A stretch of DNA of 15,347 bases. Source: Wenzhouxiangella sp. Its GTDB lineage: Bacteria; Pseudomonadota; Gammaproteobacteria; Xanthomonadales; Wenzhouxiangellaceae. This document shows positions 1-6,454 of the stretch, piece by piece. The stretch lies in NCBI GenBank assembly GCA_007116585.1, contig SKIE01000072.1, forward strand, positions 1-15,347. Direction: 5' to 3'. Position 1 is the first letter of the stretch; each line of letters opens with the position of its first letter. Under the pieces are notes generated by a model. It was not told the DNA's origin and ran no database searches. It saw nothing but the letters and a program-made list of their open reading frames with translations. The position numbers and the translations under genes were made by a program.

Positions 1-247
1 CGATCAAGACAGCCGTCTGGATGGTCATGTGCAGCGATCCGGCAATGCGCGCGCCCTTGAGCGGCTTGTCGGCGGCATATTCCGTCCGCGTCTGCATCAG
101 ACCCGGCATCTCGGTCTCGGCGATGGCGATTTCCTGACGACCGAAACCGGCCTGGCTCAGATCAGCGACCACAAAATCATTGTCGGTCGAGGCGATGCTG
201 TCATCAAACAGCACGCTTTGGCGTGCGTTGTCGGTTATTGCGTTCAT
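1..247 (-). CDS. ahcY: Adenosylhomocysteinase, N-terminal part (gene runs off the left edge)
   Basis: The first 82 residues are visible. They begin [10 protein letters not shown] and contain [19 protein letters not shown], then [20 protein letters not shown] and [16 protein letters not shown], which is the characteristic N-terminus of S-adenosyl-L-homocysteine hydrolase. The enzyme is cytoplasmic and NAD-dependent; it splits S-adenosylhomocysteine, the product of SAM-dependent methylation, into adenosine and homocysteine. The gene lies 55 bases downstream of metK on the same strand, so the two probably form a SAM-cycle operon. The ATG at 247 is preceded by AAGGA at 259-263 (11-base spacing). 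The NAD-binding and catalytic parts lie outside the window, so integrity of the whole gene cannot be judged. Identification is from recognised family sequence. Confidence 0.95.
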   Translation of the reverse strand, partial: MNAITDNARQSVLFDDSIASTDNDFVVADLSQAGFGRQEIAIAETEMPGLMQTRTEYAADKPLKGARIAGSLHMTIQTAVLI

Positions 248-295
248 GGCGTTATCAGTCCTTGCGTTCAATGTGAAAAAGGATGCTGCGAGTGG

Positions 296-311
296 GGCCT
301 GACTACAGGCC
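296..311 (-). repeat. Short inverted repeat across the metK stop codon
   Basis: GGCCTG and CAGGCC (296-301 and 306-311) form a perfect 6-base-pair stem with a four-base loop, and the metK stop codon lies in this hairpin. On the minus strand a run of five T residues (276-280) follows about 15 bases after the stem, too far for a standard intrinsic terminator. It could be a weak attenuator or RNA-processing site between metK and ahcY, or chance. Confidence 0.3.
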
Positions 312-1520
312 GGCCGCATCGGCCAGGGCCTGGGCCCGGTCGGTGCGCTCCCAGCTGAAACTGGTGAAGCGGTCGGTGATGCGCTGGCCATTGCGCTCGA
401 CCTCCACTTCGATCGCTTCGGGCGGGCGCCCGAAATGACCCAGCGACGCGGTCTGGCGGTACATGGGATGCTGCAGATCCAGCATCTGCAGGATGCCGAA
501 GGGACGCAGGTCGAAATGTTCGCGCACCAACTCCTCGATGCGCGTTTCGGGGATCTTTGCCGTGCCGAAGGTCGTGACCGAAATCGAGGTCGGCTCGGCC
601 ACGCCGATGGCGTAGCTCAGCTGGATCTCGCATTTGTCGGCGAGACCGGCGGCGACGATGTTCTTGGCCACGTAGCGAGCGGCATAAGTGGCAGAACGGT
701 CGACCTTGGACGGGTCTTTGCCCGAAAAAGCGCCGCCGCCGTGGCGAGCCATGCCGCCGTAGGTGTCGACGATGATCTTGCGGCCGGTCAGACCGGCATC
801 GGCGACCGGCCCGCCCAGCACGAAGCTGCCGGTGGGGTTGATGTGGAACAGGGTGCCCTCGTGCAGCCACTTCTCGGGCAACACCGGCTCGATAATGTGC
901 TTGCGCACTTCGGCCCGAAGTTCGTCGAGCCCGACCGAGGCGTCGTGCTGGGTTGAGAGCACAACGGCATCGATGGCAACGGGCTTGCCGTCCTCGTAGC
1001 GCAGCGTGACCTGGCTCTTCGCGTCCGGCCGCAGCCACGGCAGCGGATTGTCGGGCTGCTTGCGCAGCCGGGTCTGGCGCTCCATCAAAAGGTGTGCGTA
1101 GTAAATCGGCGCCGGCATGAGTTCCGGGGTCTCGTTGGCGGCATAGCCGAACATCAGGCCCTGGTCACCCGCGCCCTGCTCCTCTGGCCGCGCCCGATCC
1201 ACGCCCATGGCGATATCCGGCGACTGCTTGCCGATCATGTTGATCACCGAACAGGTCTGACCATCGAACCCCACGCTGGAGGAGTCATAGCCCACCTCGA
1301 CCACCACGTTCCGGATCAGGTCTTCCAGATCGACCCAGGCCGTCGTGGTGATTTCGCCCCCGACAATGACCGCCCCAGTCTTCAAAAAGGTTTCGCAGGC
1401 CACCCGGGCATGCGGATCCTGCGCCAGAATGCCGTCAAGCACGGCATCGGAGATCTGGTCTGCCAGTTTGTCCGGGTGACCCTCGGAGACAGATTCGGAG
1501 GTGAACAGATAGCCGGTCAT
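303..1520 (-). CDS. metK: S-adenosylmethionine synthase
   Basis: A complete protein of 405 residues that makes S-adenosylmethionine from methionine and ATP in the cytoplasm. Visible signatures are [13 protein letters not shown] (residues 14-26), the ATP-binding GAGDQG (116-121), and the glycine-rich [16 protein letters not shown] (261-276), followed by the typical [13 protein letters not shown] stretch. E. coli MetK has 384 residues; most of the extra length is an insertion of about 22 residues (366-387) between GHFGR and FSWERTD near the C-terminus. The ATG at 1520 gives the conserved [18 protein letters not shown] start. A sigma70-like promoter lies just upstream, and ahcY follows 55 bases downstream, consistent with co-transcription. 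No SAM riboswitch is apparent, and the predicted leader of about 28 bases is too short for one. The gene is divergent from the cardiolipin synthase gene. Confidence 0.98.
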   Translation of the reverse strand: MTGYLFTSESVSEGHPDKLADQISDAVLDGILAQDPHARVACETFLKTGAVIVGGEITTTAWVDLEDLIRNVVVEVGYDSSSVGFDGQTCSVINMIGKQSPDIAMGVDRARPEEQGAGDQGLMFGYAANETPELMPAPIYYAHLLMERQTRLRKQPDNPLPWLRPDAKSQVTLRYEDGKPVAIDAVVLSTQHDASVGLDELRAEVRKHIIEPVLPEKWLHEGTLFHINPTGSFVLGGPVADAGLTGRKIIVDTYGGMARHGGGAFSGKDPSKVDRSATYAARYVAKNIVAAGLADKCEIQLSYAIGVAEPTSISVTTFGTAKIPETRIEELVREHFDLRPFGILQMLDLQHPMYRQTASLGHFGRPPEAIEVEVERNGQRITDRFTSFSWERTDRAQALADAAGL

Positions 1521-1554
1521 GTCTTATATCTCTTGATGCGGATAGAAAGATATT

Positions 1555-1583
1555 ATTGTAGCGCAGGTCCATGAAGGCGTCCA
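1555..1583 (-). promoter_or_regulatory. Predicted sigma70 promoter of metK
   Basis: Read on the minus strand, TGGACG (1578-1583, 4 of 6 to TTGACA) and TACAAT (1555-1560, 5 of 6 to TATAAT) are separated by exactly 17 bases. Transcription would start near 1548, giving a leader of about 28 bases before the metK ATG at 1520. The position directly upstream of the metK-ahcY pair fits. The call rests on consensus matching by eye only. Confidence 0.55.
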
Positions 1584-1635
1584 TGACCGGATACTTGCCC
1601 GTATGATGGCCTTTGTCTCAACCGAGCCCCGCTGC

Positions 1636-3060
1636 ATGTCACTGGAGACGCTGGCCGCTTTGCTGGTTCATGCCGTGCTGGCACCCGCCACAGCCGTCCA
1701 TGCTCTGCTGTTCAAGCGCGACCCGCGGGCAGCGTTTGGCTGGATTGCCGTGTGCGTGCTGTTCCCGCTGGCCGGGCCGCTGCTCTACCTTTTCTTCGGC
1801 CTGAACCGCGCCCGTGACCGCGCCCAGAAGCTGGGGCTGCCCGGTCTGAGCATCGGCTATGAACGTGGCGCGAGTCTCGACCTGACCCATCCGCTACCGC
1901 CCGATATTCTTCCGCCTTACCGTGAACTGGCCCGCATCGGCCAGGCCCTGAGCCGCCATCCGATGACCGACGGCAATACCGTCGAGCCCCTGATCAACGG
2001 TGAAGAGGCGTATCCGGTGATGCTCGAGGCCATCGAGCAGGCCAGACATCATATTTTCCTGACCACCTACATCCTGGACAGCGACCGCACCGGCAGGTCG
2101 TTCATTGAAGCGTTGAGCCGTGCCGCCCGGCGCGGCGTGGAGGTTCGCGTGCTGATTGACGGCATCGGCGATTTCTACTCCCGCCCGCGCGGCAGCACGC
2201 TGCTCGGCCGGGCCGGTGTGCGGACCGCGCGGTTCCTGCCACCGCGCCTGCTGCCGCCCACCCTCGCCATCAACATGCGCAACCACCACAAGACGCTGAT
2301 AGTTGACGACCAGGTCGGCTTCGCGGGCGGGATGAACATCGGTGATCGGCATTGCCTGAACCTTGAGAACAACCGGCGCCCGACTGCAGACCTGCATTTC
2401 CGGCTGCGCGGTCCTGTTGTCGCTCAACTGCGCGACGAATTTCTGCGCCTGTGGCGTTTCACAACCGATGAAGATGACGCCCCGCCTGCACAAAACACCC
2501 CCGGCGAAGGCCAGCAACTCTGTCGCACCATCACCGACGGGCCGGACGAGGATCTGGACCGTCTGACCATGCTGCTGACCGCCGCAATTGCCGAGGCTCG
2601 ACACTCGGTCCGAATTCTGACCCCGTATTTCCTGCCGCCGCGCGAACTGATCGGCGCCATCCAGGCCGCAGCGGTGCGGGGCGTTCAGGTTACCGTCGTG
2701 CTGCCGGCGACCAACAACCTGCCCTACGTGCACTGGGCCACGCGCAACATGTTGTGGGAAATCCTGTTTCGGGGCGTCAAGGTGTACTACCAGCCCCCGC
2801 CTTTCAGCCACGCCAAGCTGTTTGTGGTTGACGGCTATTACACCCTGATCGGCTCCACCAACTGGGATCCACGCAGTCTGCGGCTGAATTTCGAGCTGCA
2901 GGTGGAGGTCTACGGCGAGGGCTTTGCCGACAGGATGATCGAGTACGTTGACTCTGCGGCCGGACGCGGTCGAGAGGTAACACTGGCCGAAGTAGACGGT
3001 CGCCCGTTACACGAGCGGCTGCGTGATTCGCTATGCTGGTTGTTCTCACCCTATCTGTAG
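1636..3060 (+). CDS. cls: Cardiolipin synthase (two-HKD phospholipase D family)
   Basis: An inner-membrane enzyme that condenses phosphatidylglycerol into cardiolipin. From the ATG at 1636 it has 474 residues, close to the ~486 of E. coli ClsA. Two N-terminal membrane helices form the PLDNc_N region (KRDPRAAFGW, then FPLAGPLLYLFFGLNR). Two phospholipase D HxKxxxxD motifs follow: HHKTLIVD (H217, K219, D224) with GGMNIGDRH, and HAKLFVVD (H392, K394, D399) with GSTNWDPRS. Both catalytic sets are intact. In-frame ATGs also exist at 1603 and 1606; neither has a Shine-Dalgarno sequence and they only add a non-hydrophobic leader, so I prefer 1636, although its own ribosome site is weak too. A TATGAT hexamer at 1602-1607 could be a -10 element for the 1636 start, but no good -35 is seen. 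The NERD gene follows 21 bases downstream. ClsA versus another Cls class is not resolved; the N-terminal helices favour ClsA. Confidence 0.93.
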   Translation: MSLETLAALLVHAVLAPATAVHALLFKRDPRAAFGWIAVCVLFPLAGPLLYLFFGLNRARDRAQKLGLPGLSIGYERGASLDLTHPLPPDILPPYRELARIGQALSRHPMTDGNTVEPLINGEEAYPVMLEAIEQARHHIFLTTYILDSDRTGRSFIEALSRAARRGVEVRVLIDGIGDFYSRPRGSTLLGRAGVRTARFLPPRLLPPTLAINMRNHHKTLIVDDQVGFAGGMNIGDRHCLNLENNRRPTADLHFRLRGPVVAQLRDEFLRLWRFTTDEDDAPPAQNTPGEGQQLCRTITDGPDEDLDRLTMLLTAAIAEARHSVRILTPYFLPPRELIGAIQAAAVRGVQVTVVLPATNNLPYVHWATRNMLWEILFRGVKVYYQPPPFSHAKLFVVDGYYTLIGSTNWDPRSLRLNFELQVEVYGEGFADRMIEYVDSAAGRGREVTLAEVDGRPLHERLRDSLCWLFSPYL

Positions 3061-3081
3061 CCTGCGCGACATCCCTGCCCC

Positions 3082-3861
3082 ATGGCCGATACCCGCTACA
3101 TTCGCCCCTATGCCGCGCTGGAACGCCACACGACGGAAATGCGCCAGCAACGCAACCAAAGGCGGATTCGGGTGGGCCTTGCGGTCGGAGGCGGGATCGC
3201 GGCGGCCGCTTTGACCTACTGGCTGGTGCCGCCCCTGACTGTGCTCGCGGTCGGTGTCGCCGGCCTGGTCATCTTTTTTTCGTCCATCACCGGCGGCAGT
3301 TCGGTTGCAGCCTCGGAAATGGTCGGCGTCGAAGGCGAGGTGCGCGCCCTGCGCTTTCTCGAGCAGCTGCCGGACGACTACCTGCTGTTCAACCAGGTCA
3401 TGGTCCCGGACGAGCGCCTGCCCAACGGCCGGCGGGAACTGGATTTCGTTGTGCTGGGGCCGTCGAGCCTGCATGTGGTGGAGGTCAAGAACACGCCCGG
3501 GCTGATTTACGTCCGGCCTGGAGAAGCTCGCTGGCCGCTGGCCCACAAGGCCGGCTGTGGTGGTCGACCGGGCTGGAACGCCGTCGACAATCCCCTGATC
3601 CAGGCTCAGGCGCAGACCGAGGCACTGGCCCGCTGGCTGCTGCGCCACGGCCTGAGCATGAACCCTCAACCGGTCGTGTGTTTCGCCCGGTCCAACGTCG
3701 CCCTGCGCGACCGCGGGCATTCGGCCATCCCGGTCCTGACCGCGGCCGAACTCACCGAGCATCTGGGGCGGAAAAGCGTCCCGATCCCATTGAACCAGCG
3801 CGACGCGATCAAGAAGGTGCTGGCCGGCACCGCCGGCCACAGCGTCGATCAGGCCGCCTGA
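3082..3861 (+). CDS. Membrane-anchored NERD (nuclease-related) domain protein
   Basis: 259 residues. A charged N-terminal segment is followed by two closely spaced hydrophobic helices (about 31-50 and 51-69), then a NERD-like domain from about residue 83 to 200. The domain shows the opening EGE (84-86), ELDFVVLGP (119-127) and LHVVEVKN (130-137), which supply the D121, E134 and K136 of a PD-(D/E)xK nuclease-like fold, and a later NPLIQAQAQ (170-178). NERD domains are predicted nucleases found fused to varied partners; the cellular role is unknown for most, including this one. The catalytic part should face the cytoplasm. The gene lies 21 bases after cls and 57 bases before mrpE on the same strand, so co-transcription with cls is likely and a link with the antiporter operon is possible. 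The start has no clear ribosome site; an ATG at 3139 is an alternative that keeps both helices. Confidence 0.85.
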   Translation: MADTRYIRPYAALERHTTEMRQQRNQRRIRVGLAVGGGIAAAALTYWLVPPLTVLAVGVAGLVIFFSSITGGSSVAASEMVGVEGEVRALRFLEQLPDDYLLFNQVMVPDERLPNGRRELDFVVLGPSSLHVVEVKNTPGLIYVRPGEARWPLAHKAGCGGRPGWNAVDNPLIQAQAQTEALARWLLRHGLSMNPQPVVCFARSNVALRDRGHSAIPVLTAAELTEHLGRKSVPIPLNQRDAIKKVLAGTAGHSVDQAA

Positions 3862-3918
3862 AGGGCCGGCTGCGCAAATGACAGAATTTCACGATCTCTA
3901 TTGGTACACTTCAAATCT

Positions 3919-4404
3919 ATGCGCGATATTTTTTTCCTGACCATTATTCTGGCCACGCTGTGGCTTTCGATCTCCGGCGTCTACAAGCCGGTGATTCTGC
4001 TGCTGGGCGTGGCCAGTCTGGTGCTGGTGGTGTGGCTGTCACTGCGCATGAAAGTGGTCGGCGACGAACACAACCCGCTGGTCTTCGTCTGGCGCTTGCC
4101 GGTGTTCTGGATCTGGGCCCTGCGCGAGATCATTCGCGCCAACCTGCATGTCGCCCGGCTGACTTTCAATCCAGAACAGGTCAGCCCGCGCATCGTCACC
4201 CTGCCGGTCGAGCAACGCAGCTCGCTTGGAAAGGTCGTCTACGGCAATACCTGCACCCTGACGCCCGGCACCGTGACCTTGTTCTTGAGCCGCGAAAAGC
4301 TGGTCGCCCACGCGTTGGATAAAGCTTCAGCCGACGGTCTGAGCAGCGGCGAGATGGGGCGCAAAGTGCGCTGGCTGGAAGGCAGCCCGGAGAGTCGCCG
4401 ATGA
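3919..4404 (+). CDS. mrpE: Multisubunit cation/proton antiporter subunit E (MrpE/MnhE; MbhA-like)
   Basis: 161 residues from the ATG at 3919. Two or three N-terminal membrane helices (FFLTIILATLWLSISG, then PVILLLGVASLVLVVWLSL) precede the conserved ALREIIRANLHVARL segment and the cytoplasmic part with the family signature NTCTLTPGTVT. MrpE is a small membrane subunit of the Mrp-type antiporter and is homologous to MbhA of membrane-bound hydrogenases. It is the first gene of the operon and overlaps mrpF by four bases (ATGA at 4401-4404). A TTG at 3901 in the same frame would add six residues, but neither start has a Shine-Dalgarno sequence. A TACACT hexamer at 3905-3910 lies just before the ATG, raising the possibility of a leaderless message; this is weak. 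Confidence 0.93.
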   Translation: MRDIFFLTIILATLWLSISGVYKPVILLLGVASLVLVVWLSLRMKVVGDEHNPLVFVWRLPVFWIWALREIIRANLHVARLTFNPEQVSPRIVTLPVEQRSSLGKVVYGNTCTLTPGTVTLFLSREKLVAHALDKASADGLSSGEMGRKVRWLEGSPESRR

Positions 4405-4688
4405 CGCTGGTGCTGGTGCTGACCACCATGGCCGTATTCGCGACCATGGCGCTGGCACTGATCCGGGCGCTGAAAGGCCCGACCATTTACGACCGGATCG
4501 TCGCGGTCAATGTCTTTGGCACCAAGACAGTGTTGGTGGTAGCCCTGATCACCTACATCACTGGCCACGCCGACCTGATCGACGTCGCATTGGTGTATGC
4601 CCTGATCAATTTCATTGCCATTGTGACTGTGCTCAAGCTGGTCAAGACGCGGGACCTGGCCAGTGCAGGAGAACGCAGCGGTGATTGA
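4401..4688 (+). CDS. mrpF: Cation/proton antiporter subunit F (MrpF/MnhF; MbhB-like)
   Basis: 95 residues, the usual size for MrpF, with three membrane helices: an N-terminal LVLVLTTMAVFATMALALI, a second around TKTVLVVALITYITG, and a third at VALVYALINFIAIVTVLKL. The conserved loop GPTIYDRIVAVNVFGTK between helices one and two is the family signature. It is a core membrane subunit of Mrp antiporters. Its start overlaps the mrpE stop by four bases, and the start of mrpG lies inside its last codons, an 8-base overlap, so translation of E, F and G is probably coupled. Confidence 0.93.
   Translation: MTLVLVLTTMAVFATMALALIRALKGPTIYDRIVAVNVFGTKTVLVVALITYITGHADLIDVALVYALINFIAIVTVLKLVKTRDLASAGERSGD
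4667..4671 (+). promoter_or_regulatory. Ribosome binding site that sets the mrpG start
   Basis: AGGAG lies 9 bases before GTG at 4681. This favours GTG 4681 over the in-frame GTG at 4663, which sits upstream of the AGGAG itself. Confidence 0.7.
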
Positions 4689-5037
4689 CTGGGGCATCAA
4701 CATCTTGTCGTGGTTCCTGCTGCTCACCGGCGGTGCGTTCGGCGTCATCGGCGGGCTTGGTCTGATTCGCTTCCCGGACTTCTACAGCCGCCTTCACGGG
4801 GCCGGCGTGACCGACACGCTATGCGCCATCTGCATCGTGTTCGGCCTCGCCCTGCAGTCAGGGTTCAGCCTGCTCACCCTCAAATTACTGATCATCCTGA
4901 TGTTTCTGCTGTTTACAGCACCGACTGCAACGCATGCGCTGGCCCGAGCGGCGATTGTCGATGAGGTCGAGCCGGTGCTGGACGAGGAGTCAGAGGCCCT
5001 GCCGGGCGTAACCGGAGAGCCGCCATCGAATACCTGA
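4681..5037 (+). CDS. mrpG: Cation/proton antiporter subunit G (MrpG/MnhG; MbhC-like)
   Basis: 118 residues from GTG at 4681, chosen because AGGAG stands 9 bases upstream. Three membrane helices are visible: INILSWFLLLTGGAFGVIGG, CAICIVFGLALQS, and LKLLIILMFLLFTAP. The loop GLIRFPDFYSRLHGAGVTDT (residues 29-48) is the MrpG signature. The C-terminus ends in an acidic, probably cytoplasmic tail (VDEVEPVLDEESEA). The gene overlaps mrpF by 8 bases and its last 13 bases overlap the proposed ATC-initiated next gene. It belongs to the small-subunit block E-F-G of the antiporter complex. Confidence 0.93.
   Translation: MIDWGINILSWFLLLTGGAFGVIGGLGLIRFPDFYSRLHGAGVTDTLCAICIVFGLALQSGFSLLTLKLLIILMFLLFTAPTATHALARAAIVDEVEPVLDEESEALPGVTGEPPSNT
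5014..5017 (+). promoter_or_regulatory. Shine-Dalgarno sequence pointing to an ATC start codon
   Basis: GGAG (with a following AG) lies 7 bases before ATC at 5025. It is the only good ribosome site near the beginning of the MbhD/MbhE-like gene. The first conventional in-frame start, GTG 5067, has none and would cut into the first membrane helix. Confidence 0.6.
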
Positions 5038-5621
5038 TCGACATCACCCTGCTGCTGTTCCTTGTCGTGGTGGCAGTGGCCATCGTCCGTGTGCGCGACC
5101 TGTTCGCGGCCGGCATGCTGTTTGCGATCTACTCGCTGCTGTCGGCTGGCCTGTTCACGGTACTCGACGCTGGCGACGTGGCCCTGACCGAAGCCGCGGT
5201 GGGCGCGGGCCTGAGCACCATCCTTGTGCTGGCGGTGCTAACGCTGGCGCGGCGCTACGAACACCCGACCGGCGGTCACAACTGGCTGGCGCTGGCGGTT
5301 GTGCTCGTGACCGGCACCATGCTGGTCTATGCGACGCTGGATCTGCCTGAATTTGGCGCTGCGGACAATCCGGCCCAGGTTCATGTGGGGCCGTTTTACA
5401 TCGACAACAGCTACGAAGACATGGGGGTTCCGAACATGGTCGCGGCCGTGCTGGCCAGCTACCGTTCGATCGACACCATGGGCGAGGCGTTCGTGATCTT
5501 CGCCGCCGCGCTGGCCGTGTTCGCCCTCCTATCCGTGCGCCCGCGTCGCAATCTGCCCGGCGTGCGACGGCGTGACCCGCCGCGCTCGGGCCCGCGCAAA
5601 AGCAAGGGAGAAAAGGCATGA
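5025..5621 (+). CDS. MrpA C-terminal-like subunit: fused MbhD (DUF4040) and MbhE domains, probable ATC start
   Basis: About 198 residues if read from ATC 5025 (184 from GTG 5067). The first half is MbhD/DUF4040-like: a first helix starting EYLIDITLLLFLVVV, then RVRDLFAAGMLFAIYSLLSA and LTEAAVGAGLSTILVLAVL, with the conserved glutamate at about E56. The second half is MbhE-like: a helix ALAVVLVTGTMLVYATL, an outside loop, then VPNMVAAVLASYRSIDTMGE (D150, E154) and a last helix. In standard Mrp operons these two domains are the C-terminal third of MrpA; here they form a separate protein, as MbhD plus MbhE do in membrane-bound hydrogenases. The tail is basic (RPRRN...RRRDPPRSG). It overlaps mrpG by 13 bases and the mrpB-like gene by 4. 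Between the upstream in-frame stop (4962) and 5067 no ATG, GTG or TTG occurs, so the start is non-canonical or there is a base error. Confidence 0.9.
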   Translation: MEYLIDITLLLFLVVVAVAIVRVRDLFAAGMLFAIYSLLSAGLFTVLDAGDVALTEAAVGAGLSTILVLAVLTLARRYEHPTGGHNWLALAVVLVTGTMLVYATLDLPEFGAADNPAQVHVGPFYIDNSYEDMGVPNMVAAVLASYRSIDTMGEAFVIFAAALAVFALLSVRPRRNLPGVRRRDPPRSGPRKSKGEKA

Positions 5622-6079
5622 GCGAAAATGGCATCCTGCGCATCATTGCCCGCTTTCTGATCCCGCTGATCCTTCTGGTCGGGCTGTATATCCAGTTTCA
5701 CGGCGAATACTCGCCGGGTGGGGGCTTCCAGGCCGGCGTGGTCTTTGCCGCCGGGTGGATTCTTTATGTGCTGATCTGGGGCCTGGAGCGCGGGCTGGAG
5801 GTCATTTCGCTCAAGGCCATGTACGCTTTAAGCGCCGCCGGGGTATTGCTTTACGCCGGCACCGGTTTGCTCGGCGTCGTGCTGGGCGGCAAATATCTGG
5901 AGTTCTATCCACTGCTGGAAAATCCCCACGCGGCCCAGCAGGCTGGCATCATCGTGGTCGAATTCGGCGTCGGCCTGACCGTCGCCACGGTGGCCATGCT
6001 GATCTTCACCATGTTCGCCCGCCGTCGCAGTGAGTGGATCAAGGTGCTGGAAGAAGAAGACCCGGAGCAGCACTCATGA
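5618..6079 (+). CDS. mrpB: Cation/proton antiporter subunit B (MrpB/MnhB; MbhF-like)
   Basis: 153 residues, typical of MnhB-domain proteins. Four membrane helices are apparent: FLIPLILLVGLYIQF, GVVFAAGWILYVLIWGL, a third around YALSAAGVLLYAGTGLLGVVLGG, and GIIVVEFGVGLTVATVAMLI. The signature HGEYSPGGGFQAGVVFA lies between helices one and two. MrpB is a core membrane subunit of the antiporter. The ATG at 5618 overlaps the previous stop (ATGA) and has GGGAG at 5606-5610 with ideal 7-base spacing. Its stop overlaps the mrpC start by four bases. The C-terminus is acidic and probably cytoplasmic (VLEEEDPEQHS). Confidence 0.93.
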   Translation: MSENGILRIIARFLIPLILLVGLYIQFHGEYSPGGGFQAGVVFAAGWILYVLIWGLERGLEVISLKAMYALSAAGVLLYAGTGLLGVVLGGKYLEFYPLLENPHAAQQAGIIVVEFGVGLTVATVAMLIFTMFARRRSEWIKVLEEEDPEQHS

Positions 6080-6435
6080 CGGTGCTGAGCTTTTTCAACT
6101 ACTGGGCCGTGATCATCCTGATGATGGTCGGTTTCTACTGCGTGATCGCGCGCGGCAACATGGTCAAAAAGATCATGGGGCTGAACCTGTTCCAGACCTC
6201 GGTATTCATCCTTTTCGTCTCGGCGGGCAAGATTGTGGGTGGCTCCACGCCGATCCTGCGCGACGGTGTCGAGGCCTACTCCAACCCCCTGCCCCATGTG
6301 ATCGTGCTGACCGCCATCGTGGTCGGCGTGGCCATCACGGCAGTAGGTCTGGCGCTGGCTGTCAGGATTCAGGAGGCGTACGGGACCATAGAGGACGATC
6401 ATCTGGGCGACGATATCGATGGCGAAGAAGACTAG
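6076..6435 (+). CDS. mrpC: Cation/proton antiporter subunit C (MrpC/MnhC; MbhG-like, related to NuoK)
   Basis: 119 residues from the ATG at 6076, which overlaps the mrpB stop (ATGA 6076-6079) and has GGAG about 10 bases upstream; a GTG at 6034 in the same frame would add an unrelated leader. Three membrane helices are visible: YWAVIILMMVGFYCVI, a second around LNLFQTSVFILFVSAG, and VLTAIVVGVAITAVGLALAV. The motif RGNMVKKIMGLNLFQ is typical of MrpC and the related NuoK/MbhG proteins. The conserved LPHVIVLTAIVVGVA opens the last helix. The acidic tail (TIEDDHLGDDIDGEED) should be cytoplasmic. The next gene follows after 19 bases, the only real gap in the operon. Confidence 0.93.
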   Translation: MTVLSFFNYWAVIILMMVGFYCVIARGNMVKKIMGLNLFQTSVFILFVSAGKIVGGSTPILRDGVEAYSNPLPHVIVLTAIVVGVAITAVGLALAVRIQEAYGTIEDDHLGDDIDGEED

Positions 6436-6454
6436 GAAGCTCGGGCTGTAATTT

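Noticed and set aside
248..302. SAH riboswitch before ahcY
   Set aside because: The gap is only 55 bases and I see none of the conserved SAH riboswitch core; only a 6-base-pair hairpin at the metK stop is present.
1521..1554. SAM riboswitch before metK
   Set aside because: The predicted leader is about 28 bases, too short for any SAM riboswitch class I know, and no pseudoknot-like pairing is seen.
1894..2811. A 305-codon open frame on the minus strand opposite cls
   Set aside because: It lies fully antisense to a well-recognised enzyme, has no family motifs, and is rich in G, Q, H and R as expected for a shadow of GC-rich coding DNA.
3821..3839. Strong inverted repeat TGGCCGGC-ACC-GCCGGCCA near the end of the NERD gene, considered as a terminator
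   Set aside because: It lies within coding sequence and no T-run follows. The stem reflects GC-rich codons for LAGTAG; a terminator is not supported.
3046..3840. A 264-codon minus-strand frame opposite the NERD gene
   Set aside because: It is a shadow frame: no recognisable motif or hydrophobic pattern, while the plus strand shows clear NERD signatures.
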